Origin: Bdellovibrionales bacterium
GTDB taxonomy: Bacteria; Bdellovibrionota; Bdellovibrionia; Bdellovibrionales; JAMPXM01
Direction: 5' to 3'
Length of the DNA stretch: 64,000 nt
Assembly (NCBI GenBank): GCA_016713885.1
Contig: JADJOF010000007.1
Coordinates: 186,001 to 250,000 of the forward strand
The notes below the pieces were generated by a model. It saw only the letters and a program-made list of their open reading frames with translations, did not search any database and was not told where the DNA came from. The position numbers and the translations under genes were made by a program. Shown in pieces: positions 49,143 to 58,004 of the stretch (positions within the stretch are counted from its first letter, which is position 1; each line of letters starts with the position of its first letter).

Positions 49143-50038
49143 GCGCCCGCCTTTCCAAATCGAGTTTGGATTTCTTGCTTCAGCCGCGCAGCCTGTTCCG
49201 CAGAAAGTGGCGGCGGAGACTGGGCCTGGTCTGGTTGTGACGAGGATTGGGCGGGCGGCGCGTAAAGCTGAGCCCTAGGGGTGCAACGGTACTCCCCCTC
49301 CATGACGGCAATATGCGTCCGTGGGCGAGTGAGGAAATCAAATGTCGCCAACCACTCCCGGTCGTTCTTGCCACGGCAAAACTCCGACCTCGCGATTCTG
49401 TCGATGACATCGACCCACCTTGCTCGATCAGGCTCCTCGCAGATTCTTGCAGATGCAGCTTTCCAGCGTTCTTGTGTTTTTTTGAATCGGCCCATATCCA
49501 CTAGCGGCATTGGCTTTCCCGCCACAGACTTCATCCCCGACATTCTCGCGTTCCAAAGTTGAGCGAGCTCGGGCGGCTCAAAAGTTTCTCCCGTACCCTC
49601 TTCAAAAGAATCTACTACACAACACTCCACTACACTTGGAGTGTCGGGTGACACTTCGGTAAGTGTCGGTGAAGTGTCGGGTGACACTCTAGGTACCTTT
49701 AAATTCGAGTCCATAAGACCAAGTCTCTGAAGTTTGTTGACGGCCGCCTGCTTAGCGCGGAAGCCATCCTTCGACTCGCCGTATTGAAACTCGAAGAACG
49801 TGACGAGGAAGAACTTGTCTGTATCAAATTTGATAACCTTCTCGCCAAACCACTCAGTCAGATTTGACTCTGTGACAGGAAATCCAAGATGAAAAGACAT
49901 CTGAGGAAAGTCGCCGGGCCATATTCCGGCGTGATCGCACTGGTCGCAAAGATACAGAAACGCAAGCTTTGCCTTGAACGGTAGCTCACGGAACGACGGC
50001 CGCTTCCACTTGTCGGTGTCGGTGAATCGCTTAGGCAT
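49139..50038 (-). CDS. Phage replication initiator-like protein
   Basis: A 299-residue protein. The N-terminal part (WKRPSFRELPFKAKLAFLYL, GIWPGDFPQMSFHLGF) resembles the winged-helix domain of phage replisome-organiser proteins. A linker (KVPRVSPDTSPTLTEVSPDT) is encoded by the iteron-like repeats, and a helical C-terminal domain may recruit host helicase. The layout, with an origin inside the initiator gene, is like lambda O. No phage helicase is seen, so host DnaB is presumably used. Confidence 0.65.
   Translation of the reverse strand: MPKRFTDTDKWKRPSFRELPFKAKLAFLYLCDQCDHAGIWPGDFPQMSFHLGFPVTESNLTEWFGEKVIKFDTDKFFLVTFFEFQYGESKDGFRAKQAAVNKLQRLGLMDSNLKVPRVSPDTSPTLTEVSPDTPSVVECCVVDSFEEGTGETFEPPELAQLWNARMSGMKSVAGKPMPLVDMGRFKKTQERWKAASARICEEPDRARWVDVIDRIARSEFCRGKNDREWLATFDFLTRPRTHIAVMEGEYRCTPRAQLYAPPAQSSSQPDQAQSPPPLSAEQAARLKQEIQTRFGKAGA
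49622..49688. repeat. Iteron cluster, candidate replication origin
   Basis: ACACT/AGTGT pentamers at 49622, 49632, 49640, 49651, 49662, 49673 and 49684. The last four intervals are exactly 11 bp, and two full palindromes AGTGTCGGGTGACACT lie at 49640-49655 and 49673-49688. They are inside the replication gene, as in lambdoid origins. Confidence 0.65.
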
Positions 50039-50828
50039 CGATCACCTCTGCCATCGAATCATTAAACTGCATGATGCCAGTCGAATTCATGACGTTTGCC
50101 GAAATGAGATCGAGCGATAGGCCATGTTTTTCGTGGTACGTTAAAATGTCACGATGGAGTGACTGCCTATTGCAATGATACCAACGCTTTGATGCAAGAC
50201 CGACGATGCGATTTACCTGCGCAATCATCGGATTCTCGCGTTCCAGTTTCTGCCAATAGCAGATCCTTGGGATGTAGTAAAGGAATGCGTCAACAGACTG
50301 AGTCGAGGTGTCCTTCAGGTAGGTCATAACCGATTTGTCGATAGCCGAATAAATGTCTTCAACGGAGTAACGCCGGAGCATATTGCGTATGTCCGATAGA
50401 TACGTGTCTGATATTTTGAATTCCGAACTTCTGAGGTTACGATTTATATAGTCAGCGATAGACTTGATAGCGTTCTCCTCGAGACCGACCATCGAGTTTC
50501 GCCACTCTGCCATCATCGCGAGCTGTTCTTGCCTTAAGCTGATCGCCTTCATTTGATCGAGCTGCTTTTTGACGACGGTAGAGTCACTGAGAGTCCTGGC
50601 GCCCTTTCCTAGATTGCAGGAAACGCAGGAGGTGACGAGGTTTAGAACTTCGTTCTGGCCACCGGCCGCGACCGGATTGATATGATCGACGTGAAGGATT
50701 GCATCCGGCGCTGACATGCCACAATACTGGCAAGTAAAGGCATCACGTTTAAATACCTCAAAACGAAGCTTTTTCGAGATCGCCTTTCTGCTTACCTTCT
50801 TCTCATTCTGAATCGGATCTTGTTCCAT
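50031..50828 (-). CDS. HNH endonuclease-domain protein
   Basis: A 265-residue protein. The N-terminal HNH domain has both zinc pairs and the catalytic core (FTCQYCGMS, LHVDHINPVAAGG, SCVSCNLGKG). The C-terminal 180 residues are helical (ADYINRNLRSSEFKISDTYL) and unassigned. It precedes and overlaps the replication gene by 8 bases, so a nicking role in replication or recombination is possible. It is the first gene of the leftward early operon after attP. Confidence 0.78.
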   Translation of the reverse strand: MEQDPIQNEKKVSRKAISKKLRFEVFKRDAFTCQYCGMSAPDAILHVDHINPVAAGGQNEVLNLVTSCVSCNLGKGARTLSDSTVVKKQLDQMKAISLRQEQLAMMAEWRNSMVGLEENAIKSIADYINRNLRSSEFKISDTYLSDIRNMLRRYSVEDIYSAIDKSVMTYLKDTSTQSVDAFLYYIPRICYWQKLERENPMIAQVNRIVGLASKRWYHCNRQSLHRDILTYHEKHGLSLDLISANVMNSTGIMQFNDSMAEVIDA

Positions 50829-50855
50829 TACCTGCCCCCCGGCGGTGCAAAACTT

Positions 50856-50876
50856 TGTTGAGTTCTTGTTGAGTTT
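50856..50876. repeat. Two 10-bp direct repeats upstream of the early operon
   Basis: TTGTTGAGTT at 50856-50865 and 50867-50876, an 11-bp period, between the HNH gene start and attP. They may be a regulator site or further arm sites. Confidence 0.45.
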
Positions 50877-50945
50877 TTTTGATATGATGACGATGAGTGG
50901 TGCGCGCGACTGCGCCCGAACAGCCTCAAAACAACACCCGAAAAG

Positions 50946-51199
50946 TTCACCAGTTTTTCACCAGATACTTCTCTGTTTCGTCGTTTTTGATTGTACTTAG
51001 CTGGACTCTCAAAATGATGGTCAAACCATTGATAGGCTTGGGTTTCAGCGGAATGATTCGGGTTCTTCGGATTTGGTGCCTTACGTCTGGAACAGCCTTC
51101 TAAGCAGAGGGTCGCAGATTCGAGTTCTGCCGGGGCCACCATAGCGTCAGGGCCAGTTGTCGGAAATTGAGAAAAATGGCATTTCACCAGTTTTTCACC
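50946..51199. other. Intact attP of the second phage
   Basis: TTCACCAGTTTTTCACC occurs at 50946-50962 and again, identical, at 51183-51199. Each contains two TTCACC boxes 11 bp apart. Between them lies the tRNA-Arg 3' segment. A core flanked by arm repeats on both sides, with phage genes on both sides, is the structure of an unrecombined attP rather than attL or attR. Confidence 0.7.
51095..51141 (+). other. attP core: 3' half of tRNA-Arg(UCU)
   Basis: Anticodon loop CTTCTAA with TCT at 51099-51101, T arm GCAGA-TTCGAGT-TCTGC, acceptor strand CGGGGCC, discriminator A and CCA ending at 51141. The anticodon stem is mismatched on its 5' side and no 5' half (GGCCCCG) lies upstream, so this is not a working tRNA. 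Confidence 0.85.
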
Positions 51200-52307
51200 C
51201 CACACTTTCGCGTCCTGTTCCGAGGCGGAAGTGCGCCGCAACTGCGTTTAATTGCTTCTCGTCGAATCGGATGTAGTGCTTCATCGCGACCTTCATCGAC
51301 ATGCCTAGAGCTGAACAGACCACGACAGGGTTGAGCGCAGGATTTGAAAACGCCCGCGTCGCATAGCTCGCGCGGAAGTCATGGAATCGGCCGTCGATAC
51401 CGAGCGCCTGCCTAAGCTTTGTCCACGGTTTCTTGAATCCGCCCTTGTCCATAGGGCGCTTTTCGTCCCACGCGTTCGGGAAAACATACGGGCTTTTCGG
51501 ATAGTCGGCGCACTGTTTCTTCAGCGCCTCAATGACCTCGGAATGGATCGGAACCACACGACTCTGTCCGGTCTTCGTGTCTGTTTTCTTGAGCCTGATG
51601 CAGCCTGCGCCCCAGTCCATTCGGTCTTTGGCGAGCTGCGTAATTTCACTCGACCGCATGCCCATGTACTGGGCCATGATGATCCAAAGCCTGACGGCCT
51701 GTTCCGGGGCCTGGACGCCATCCTTGCCGTCGCGGAACTGCATCAACTGCTCGTCTGTGTACGACTTCCCGACGCCATCGTCCTCGTCGTACTCTGCATC
51801 AGGGTTGTAAATGTCAGGCGCACGAATGATATACCCGACAGCAAGGCACCAACTAAAGAACCCGGAAAGGTACTTCCAATGGTTCAAAAACTTGGTCGCG
51901 TCCCCTGACTTCGACTTCTCTTTGACGTGGGCCATGTACTCAACCCAAGCGTCACCCGTGATCTGATCAACGCGCATCGATCCAAAGAATGGTTTATACC
52001 ATCGCTCTCCGAAGTGAATGTATTCCTTGATCGTGCGCTCACGGACCTTCGCAATGCCTCGAACCTTGCCCGTGGCCTTCGCTTCGATGAACTCTTCCCA
52101 CGCGTCTTCAAAGATCTCTTTTTCACGACGCCAGTCCTCACCAAGAAGGATCGCCTTCTCGATGTCTTCAGCAAGCTTTTGCGCAACGGCAAAGTTCTTT
52201 GTGTTCAGCGCTTTCTGCACACGTTGGCCCTTGCAAGAAAACCTTGCATGGTACCACTCGCCGATGCGCTTGATGCGGCTGTCTCTGGTGTCCTGATAGT
52301 GATTCAT
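51195..52307 (-). CDS. int: Tyrosine-recombinase integrase 2
   Basis: A 370-residue integrase unlike integrase 1 outside the catalytic motifs. Arg218 lies in YMGMRSSEITQL, His309 and Arg312 in RFHDFRASYATRA, and the Tyr345 nucleophile in MKHYIRFD; the loop usually carrying the second His reads CSALGMSM. It lies directly beside the tRNA-Arg attP core and should target tRNA-Arg(UCU). The last arm repeat overlaps its final codons. The start overlaps the excisionase stop as ATGA. Confidence 0.94.
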   Translation of the reverse strand: MNHYQDTRDSRIKRIGEWYHARFSCKGQRVQKALNTKNFAVAQKLAEDIEKAILLGEDWRREKEIFEDAWEEFIEAKATGKVRGIAKVRERTIKEYIHFGERWYKPFFGSMRVDQITGDAWVEYMAHVKEKSKSGDATKFLNHWKYLSGFFSWCLAVGYIIRAPDIYNPDAEYDEDDGVGKSYTDEQLMQFRDGKDGVQAPEQAVRLWIIMAQYMGMRSSEITQLAKDRMDWGAGCIRLKKTDTKTGQSRVVPIHSEVIEALKKQCADYPKSPYVFPNAWDEKRPMDKGGFKKPWTKLRQALGIDGRFHDFRASYATRAFSNPALNPVVVCSALGMSMKVAMKHYIRFDEKQLNAVAAHFRLGTGRESVG

Positions 52308-52513
52308 GACGCGTTCTTACGCTTGATCCATTTCCTAATTTCGTCCGGATCAAATCGACGATGCCGCCCGATCTTGATTGACGGTATCTGATTCGTCGCA
52401 ACGTAGAGCTTCAATGTCGATATTGGAATCGACGTGAACTCGCGAACGTCTTCGATCAACCAAAGTCGCTCCATCTTTTGCTGTGAAATCTTTGATGATT
52501 TTCTCTCTTCCAT
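52304..52513 (-). CDS. xis: Excisionase-like HTH protein 2
   Basis: A 69-residue MerR-type HTH protein (LWLIEDVREFTSIPISTLKL, then a basic wing IKIGRHRRFDPDEIRKWIK). Distinct from excisionase 1, it pairs with integrase 2. The ATG at 52513 lies on TGATG with the methyltransferase stop, exactly where shared sequence begins. Confidence 0.83.
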   Translation of the reverse strand: MEERKSSKISQQKMERLWLIEDVREFTSIPISTLKLYVATNQIPSIKIGRHRRFDPDEIRKWIKRKNAS

Positions 52514-54849
52514 CACACCAACTCCATGCTTAGCTGTCCTTCAAGTGGCTCATCAATAATCTCGTCACCATCCTCAACGATAGCGACTGGCTTGTTTCGA
52601 TTGTGAAAGTTGACGGCTGCATCTCTAGGATTGACCGTCACCTTGAACGAGTCTCGGTCATTCGTGCCGTTCATGACTGCGTCTTCAGCGTGCGCAATCA
52701 TTCTATGAGCAAGATCAAAGTAGCTCCGCTTAAGTTCTGCACCGACAAATCGACGTCCCATTTGAACCGAAACGACGCCTTCTGATCCGATACCAGTAAA
52801 CGGCGAGAACACGAGGTCATCTTTCGCCGACCACAGGTCAAGGCACCGATGAATCAGATCAAGTTGAAGTGGTGCGATGTGACGCTCGTCCTCATCTTCG
52901 CGAGCAATGCGGCCGTTGAGAGTATTTGACTGCTTGATGTCAAACCACACTGGGCTTGCATAGTGCTGCCATCTATCCACAGGGAACTCCTCAGGAGTGT
53001 GCGCGATCGGCTTCGTATTCACGCCGGGCTTTCGGAATGTGACCACGTAGTCAGGCAGACCTTGGCGGCTCATAGATGAGTCTTTCTTGATCTGCTTCCA
53101 TAGAAGTCCAAGCGCCTTTGTCCGTTGCATCGCAACGACTGGATCTTTCCAAATACACACCTCAGAGTGATAGATGAATCCACGCTTTTGAAACTCACGG
53201 ATGACGTCACCTCTGAAGTCACGAATGCCGATCACGCCGTCACGCTGCTTTGACGTTGTCAGATTCATGCAGTGAATCGACACGTTTCGACCTGGACGCA
53301 TGATGCGAGCCATCTCATCAACCAAGAATCCGAAATGGACCCAGAACTCGTCGTAGTTCTTTGAGTTTCCCATGTCCCGATCACTGTTTGAGTAAGTGTA
53401 AAGCGATGAGAACGGCGGCGAGAATACCGAGTAGTCAATCGAATTGGAGTCAATTGACCTAGCGACCTCAACGCAATCACCGTTGTAAATGTCGAATAGC
53501 CTGCCTGATTCACGGCGAAGATTATAGGTCGAGACCTCACGAGTGAGCTGTCTGACTTCGCGCTCTTGAAACTCTCTCATGTGCTCAACGAGTGACGCCG
53601 CCATCTCTTCAGCCTGCGCCTCTTTCCGTTTGATGTTCTCAAGGACTGGACCCTCAGCAGCGTGAGCGATCATGGTCACAGTCACGGGCCTAGTCTGACC
53701 GAAACGGTAGCAGCGGCGAATCGCCTGATATATCTGCTCAAAGGAATCACTTAAACCTACGAATGCCATTTGATTGCAGTGCTGCCAATTCAAACCAAAC
53801 CCTGCGATTTTTGGCTTGCTGATTAGAACGCGAAGCCTGCCTTCTGCGAAATCAATCAAGGCCTTCTCTTTCTTCTCAAGCTTGTCAGATCCTTTGATCT
53901 CGACCGATCCCGGAATCAGACTAGCAAGCTTCTCACTCTCATCGTTTCTATGGCACCACACGACGAACGGACCTTCGGACTTGTTGACCAAGTCAGCGCA
54001 AGCCGAGACGCGCTCGTCTACCGTTTCGCGCTTTACTTGTTGACGGGCCTGAATGCCGTACACTTCCGGCGCAGTCTCAGTCATCTCACCAACGCTATGC
54101 ATATTCATGATGAGCTCTGGCAAGTCGTAGCCTTCAGCCGAGAACCCGATATCAGATGGCTTTTTGATAAATACAGACCATGTCGCAAGCCACTCCCAGA
54201 ACTTCGCTTTGCCGTGACCTTTAAGCCGCCACTTTGAAGTCTCGCCCGAGTCATGGATGAAAAACATCGAGAGCATTTCAACTTGGCTCATGACGCCAAG
54301 AAACTCAGCTTGTGAGCCGAGCTCCATGAAGTCATTGGGCGATGGCGTCGCAGTACAGCTAAGCCTGTACGGTATCTTTGAGCAGAGCTCAATCACCTGC
54401 GCCCTGGTCTTTGAATCCTGATGCTTAATGATCGACGACTCATCAAGACAGACGCCGTCGAAGTATCCGCGCTCAATGCCATCTCTAAAGTTCTCGAGCA
54501 TCTCGTAGTTCGTGATGTAAATGCCGGTCTCTTCGTCAAACTCGCGCGCGTACTTGATCGGAATGCCAAGCTTGTCAGCTTCGCGTATCGTCTGCTGCGC
54601 AACGCAAAGAGGCGCCACGATCAACACTCGATTGCCAGTGTACTGATGAACAGCCTCAGCCCATGCGCTTTGGATGAATGACTTGCCTAGTCCAGTGTCG
54701 GCGAATACCGCTGCGCGCCCACGCTTTAAAGCCCATTTTACGATTGCGGCTTGAAACGGAAACAGCATCTCAGGCAGTGGCATATTGGCGTCAAAGCCAG
54801 ACGGCGCATCGTAGCGCGCTTTTGAGTTTAAGAATGTCTGATAGTCCAT
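52513..54849 (-). CDS. SNF2-type helicase / DNA methyltransferase, copy 2
   Basis: 778 residues with all helicase and methyltransferase motifs of copy 1. Protein differences are few (for example Asp to Asn in SIDSNS, Tyr to His in FDLAHRM, and changes near NGTND and EDGDE). DNA changes are dense over the last 1 kb of the gene and absent from the first 1.3 kb. Confidence 0.88.
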   Translation of the reverse strand: MDYQTFLNSKARYDAPSGFDANMPLPEMLFPFQAAIVKWALKRGRAAVFADTGLGKSFIQSAWAEAVHQYTGNRVLIVAPLCVAQQTIREADKLGIPIKYAREFDEETGIYITNYEMLENFRDGIERGYFDGVCLDESSIIKHQDSKTRAQVIELCSKIPYRLSCTATPSPNDFMELGSQAEFLGVMSQVEMLSMFFIHDSGETSKWRLKGHGKAKFWEWLATWSVFIKKPSDIGFSAEGYDLPELIMNMHSVGEMTETAPEVYGIQARQQVKRETVDERVSACADLVNKSEGPFVVWCHRNDESEKLASLIPGSVEIKGSDKLEKKEKALIDFAEGRLRVLISKPKIAGFGLNWQHCNQMAFVGLSDSFEQIYQAIRRCYRFGQTRPVTVTMIAHAAEGPVLENIKRKEAQAEEMAASLVEHMREFQEREVRQLTREVSTYNLRRESGRLFDIYNGDCVEVARSIDSNSIDYSVFSPPFSSLYTYSNSDRDMGNSKNYDEFWVHFGFLVDEMARIMRPGRNVSIHCMNLTTSKQRDGVIGIRDFRGDVIREFQKRGFIYHSEVCIWKDPVVAMQRTKALGLLWKQIKKDSSMSRQGLPDYVVTFRKPGVNTKPIAHTPEEFPVDRWQHYASPVWFDIKQSNTLNGRIAREDEDERHIAPLQLDLIHRCLDLWSAKDDLVFSPFTGIGSEGVVSVQMGRRFVGAELKRSYFDLAHRMIAHAEDAVMNGTNDRDSFKVTVNPRDAAVNFHNRNKPVAIVEDGDEIIDEPLEGQLSMELV

Positions 54850-54869
54850 AGTCGTCCCCCCGGAAACAC

Positions 54870-55082
54870 TCACGGCTTCACCTCTATCCCCTCTAAGACT
54901 TCTCGCATTTCGGCGAGCGCTTTGGTTGATATATCGAAGCAAACATTCCTGTCGACAGTTTCGCACTGGCAATCGATCGAGATTCGCTCCAACGCTTTTA
55001 TTGCCAACAACATCGCTTTACTGTGTGCAATGGCTGTCAATTTAACGCCGTCTAGCATCTTAAGAATTTCGGTGTCGGTCAT
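54870..55082 (-). CDS. Hypothetical small phage protein, copy 2
   Basis: 70 residues, identical to 16935-17147. Here the overlapping upstream gene is frameshifted, so translational coupling into this gene may be lost. Confidence 0.6.
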   Translation of the reverse strand: MTDTEILKMLDGVKLTAIAHSKAMLLAIKALERISIDCQCETVDRNVCFDISTKALAEMREVLEGIEVKP

Positions 55083-55314
55083 TTGAACACCAGTAAAATT
55101 ATTGTGACGAGTACCACATGCCCAATAGCGACGACGAGAAACGAAATTGGAGTTACCTCAATCACAGTTTCGCCTCGCAAGTATAGACCTTGTCTTTTAT
55201 AACCATAGGAATACCGTTCTCGAGGCGATCCTCGATCGCCAAAACAGCAAGGCCCATTCCAATAAGAACCGACACTACGCCAACCAAAATAACTGTTGGA
55301 ACCTTAACACTCAC
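55079..55314 (-). pseudogene. Two-TM protein, frameshifted copy
   Basis: A one-base deletion (ACCATAGG instead of ACCATAAGG, near 55206) ends the frame at 55162 after about 50 residues. The second transmembrane segment and the overlap with the next gene are lost. Copy 1 is intact. Confidence 0.75.
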
Positions 55315-55574
55315 GACGCTGCCTCTTTCTCTTTCTCTTTCTCTGTAACTGTGTATCCGCACCCGCGAAGGTATTCCGCGAGCTCGTCATTGCCGTGAAA
55401 CTCGATCACCTGATCAAGTGACGCATGCTTTTTTAAATATTGAACCATGAGATCAACGCCGATCTCTTTCAGCAGGAGATCCATGTCGCTTAGGCACTTG
55501 TAGTATTCCGAGATCATGCTCGGCGGTAACTGCTCAAGGACGTCAGTCGGCTGAACGTAGATGTTGAGTCTCAT
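55311..55574 (-). CDS. Hypothetical phage protein with KE tail, copy 2
   Basis: 87 residues, differing from copy 1 at a few positions (EQLPPSMIS for EQLSPSLIS). The GAGAAA microsatellite has the same number of units. Confidence 0.62.
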   Translation of the reverse strand: MRLNIYVQPTDVLEQLPPSMISEYYKCLSDMDLLLKEIGVDLMVQYLKKHASLDQVIEFHGNDELAEYLRGCGYTVTEKEKEKEAAS

Positions 55575-55816
55575 TGCGCCCTCTGTTCTGTGCGCAGTGC
55601 GCGATACGCCCGAGAGAACTCCAGGCCAACAGCCTCTTGGAAGTTCACGCCACGCTCTTCAAGCGCAACGATTGCATCTCCTGCGATCTTGCCTTCATTC
55701 GTTCGGTCTTCACCGTTCACATAGTGCGACACAAGCTCAACGTCCTGAGAGAACCCAAAGACGTGCCGAGCTCCTTTGATTTCAAATTGTAGGTAGACGA
55801 CGCGACGAAAGGTCAT
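55571..55816 (-). CDS. Hypothetical phage protein, copy 2
   Basis: 81 residues. It differs from copy 1 mainly in the C-terminal 40 residues (RTNEGK, GVNFQEAV, YRALRTEQRAQ). Same ATGA coupling to the exonuclease gene. Confidence 0.62.
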   Translation of the reverse strand: MTFRRVVYLQFEIKGARHVFGFSQDVELVSHYVNGEDRTNEGKIAGDAIVALEERGVNFQEAVGLEFSRAYRALRTEQRAQ

Positions 55817-56505
55817 GCCCACTGATCTCCCCACTTGAAATTAAGCTTTGCGAGCATCTCGTCCATATCTGAAACAAAGCGCGGAATAAGATCAGAAAAC
55901 GCCTTCATCTTCTCTTCATCGCGGCGAACAGTCAGAACCTTGATCGGGTTCTTTTTCATGGCCGGATGGTATTGGACGAAGTCCCATGCATCCGCGTCCA
56001 TAACCCAAAGACAGAACTGATACTGCCAAACGTACTCAGGCTTGATCTTGTCGTCGGTCGCAAAGCGAACGAAATGCATCGGATTGTACGGGCATTTGAT
56101 TTCAACGCCACGATAGCCGTCAATGTCCTTGACCATGCCATCAGGCGAACAGCCGACGCGAAACGAATCGTCTTTAAAAACAAATGGCAACTCTTCAACG
56201 ATTGTGCCCTTCATGAACTCATAAGATGAGCGAGCCGCATCCTCATGCTGATTGCCCCAATCAAGATACTTTGAGTTGAGCTCTTCCATCTGGCCTGTGG
56301 CGACCTGCGACACAAGCTCAGCCATGTAGGTCGCTCTGGTCTCTGAATCAAGCTTTGCGACTGCGCGCGAGGCATTGCTTGCCGATATGACGCCAAGTTT
56401 CACGCGAAACCATTCAGCCGATGTTTGAGCCGCGTGATTTGCGTTGAATCCAAAACGCTCAGCAAACACGTCGTGAAGTTCTGTGATCTGTTCTCTGGTT
56501 TTCAT
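55813..56505 (-). CDS. YqaJ-type exonuclease, copy 2
   Basis: 230 residues with all active-site motifs conserved. Changes include ITELHDVFAERFGFNANHAA at the N terminus and KDIDGYRG near Asp122. This is one of the most divergent parts of the repeat. Confidence 0.9.
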   Translation of the reverse strand: MKTREQITELHDVFAERFGFNANHAAQTSAEWFRVKLGVISASNASRAVAKLDSETRATYMAELVSQVATGQMEELNSKYLDWGNQHEDAARSSYEFMKGTIVEELPFVFKDDSFRVGCSPDGMVKDIDGYRGVEIKCPYNPMHFVRFATDDKIKPEYVWQYQFCLWVMDADAWDFVQYHPAMKKNPIKVLTVRRDEEKMKAFSDLIPRFVSDMDEMLAKLNFKWGDQWA

Positions 56506-57431
56506 GTTTTCGCCTTCTGGTCTATAAACCCGTTAAGCATTACTATTGATCGCTGGATCTCTTGATCTGTGAGCTCACTAATCGATGTGATTTGGCGGCT
56601 GAAGGATCTAGCCGCGTGCTCGATGAACTTGTCTTCTGTTCGTCCAAGTTCTGAGAGCATTGAGCCGATCTGCGAAAGTTTCTCATCACGGTCGGAACTA
56701 GGTGCCGCAATGGTCGGAGTATTGAAGTCGATCGGATCAGCCTCGTTTGAAACCGCAATTGCCTCATCAAACCGGCGATGATCTGTCATTGGCCACGTCT
56801 TATAGGCTTTTCGGATCACCGTTTTCTTGATCATGTCATGCTTGTCCGTCTGCCAAGGTGTTGAAACGCCCTTTGTCTTGTGCGCCTTCCATGAATCAGA
56901 ACGGTCGCGAATCGCCTCGATCTCAAGCATGTTCATTGTGGTAGTTAAGAACTCACCGTCAGTCGTCTTTGCAACGCAGTAGGCGCCGACAAGTTCACCG
57001 CGCGACTCGCTGAATGGATTGAACTCATGAATCGGCTTTACGCCTGGGCCTCTTGATTCAAACTTATCGCCTGAGAACACAACGTCAGCGTGCGCCCACT
57101 TGATCGCACCGCAATCAGTCGCAAGCTTCAGGAGTCCGATATACGACACCGCAAGGATGATCTTTTTGTCTCGTGGCAATAAATACGCAAGCTTGTGAAC
57201 CGGGTTCAATGACAGGCCAATGGCCGCGACATTGATGACTGCGCGCTTCAGAGAATCAGGACTGCTTTGCGCGATGCCCGACAAGTATTGATTGTCTTTC
57301 AAGATGCCGATTGCAAACGATGCCTCACGCTCGAAGTTCACAGCGCCATGGATCTGCGCAAGCTGTGCGAACTCAGCGCCGGCCGACTGTACGATTTGCC
57401 GCATGTTTTCGATTTGGGCTGGCAGACTCAT
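56502..57431 (-). CDS. recT: RecT annealing protein, copy 2
   Basis: 309 residues. About ten conservative substitutions from copy 1, mostly in the C-terminal half (ESRGELVGAY, TTTMNMLEIEAI, KAHKTKG). Functional motifs are unchanged. Confidence 0.92.
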   Translation of the reverse strand: MSLPAQIENMRQIVQSAGAEFAQLAQIHGAVNFEREASFAIGILKDNQYLSGIAQSSPDSLKRAVINVAAIGLSLNPVHKLAYLLPRDKKIILAVSYIGLLKLATDCGAIKWAHADVVFSGDKFESRGPGVKPIHEFNPFSESRGELVGAYCVAKTTDGEFLTTTMNMLEIEAIRDRSDSWKAHKTKGVSTPWQTDKHDMIKKTVIRKAYKTWPMTDHRRFDEAIAVSNEADPIDFNTPTIAAPSSDRDEKLSQIGSMLSELGRTEDKFIEHAARSFSRQITSISELTDQEIQRSIVMLNGFIDQKAKT

Positions 57432-57688
57432 TTGCGTTCACCTAGCGCCATGACTCGCACCCGCTCCTTGGCCATCCGAACTCGGTCAAACAGATCCTCA
57501 ACAAGGAACCGAAGGTCCTCGTCGCTTTCGTCGATGAGACTCTCCATCGATGCCCCTGCGAGCAGCTCAAGGAATATTCGCCGAGCTTCGGCAATGCCGT
57601 CCTGACGACCAAGAGCTTGCGCATCTTTGATCTCTTTCTTGTATAATTCGAAATCGAGAATGATGTCTTTCCGGCGCAGGTCGCTCAT
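57428..57688 (-). CDS. Hypothetical helical phage protein, copy 2
   Basis: 86 residues, identical to the copy at 19494. It marks the return to near-identity after the divergent recombination genes. Confidence 0.62.
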   Translation of the reverse strand: MSDLRRKDIILDFELYKKEIKDAQALGRQDGIAEARRIFLELLAGASMESLIDESDEDLRFLVEDLFDRVRMAKERVRVMALGERK

Positions 57689-57792
57689 TTCAATCCTCTC
57701 AGTATTTTTCGAAGGTTTTCAGCCATGCCCCAGGCGCCCATCGCCTCGAGCCTTTGGATCATCGCGTGGAGGCGCTCAACTGATTCGCTCAT
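57685..57792 (-). CDS. 35-residue hypothetical protein, copy 2
   Basis: Identical to 19751-19858, with the same four-base overlaps at both ends. Confidence 0.52.
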   Translation of the reverse strand: MSESVERLHAMIQRLEAMGAWGMAENLRKILRGLK

Positions 57793-58004
57793 GACTCACC
57801 AATCCTTTCGCACCTTGAACATGCGCCATCGCTCCAGCAGCTATCAGTCGCGTGCATTTCGCCAAACTCATCGATAGGTCCGATTTGAAACTTCGTGCAG
57901 GCGCCGGCTTCCGCACAGCACATCTCAGCAGCGGCAGCACTCATCGGCTGTTTTCCGCAAGCCACAAGCGACAGCGAAAGAAGAATGACAGCGATACGGA
58001 TCAT
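57789..58004 (-). CDS. Small phage lipoprotein, copy 2
   Basis: 71 residues, identical to 19855-20070, with lipobox LSLVAC. Confidence 0.68.
   Translation of the reverse strand: MIRIAVILLSLSLVACGKQPMSAAAAEMCCAEAGACTKFQIGPIDEFGEMHATDSCWSDGACSRCERIGES

Noticed and set aside
49622..49688. CRISPR-like array
   Set aside because: Units are 5-16 bp, palindromic, one turn apart, without spacers, and lie inside a coding gene; an origin fits better.
51050..51145. Functional tRNA-Arg(UCU) gene
   Set aside because: Only the anticodon loop to CCA is present; the D arm and 5' acceptor strand are absent upstream.
13052..51199. A complete prophage ending at 51.1 kb followed by an independent second prophage
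   Set aside because: No tRNA-Pro sequence occurs at the junction, and the tRNA-Arg core there is flanked by arm repeats and phage genes on both sides, as in attP.
50828..51241. A 137-codon minus-strand frame over attP
   Set aside because: It spans the tRNA-Arg segment, both arm repeats and the end of integrase 2, and has no protein-like character; it is an accidental frame.
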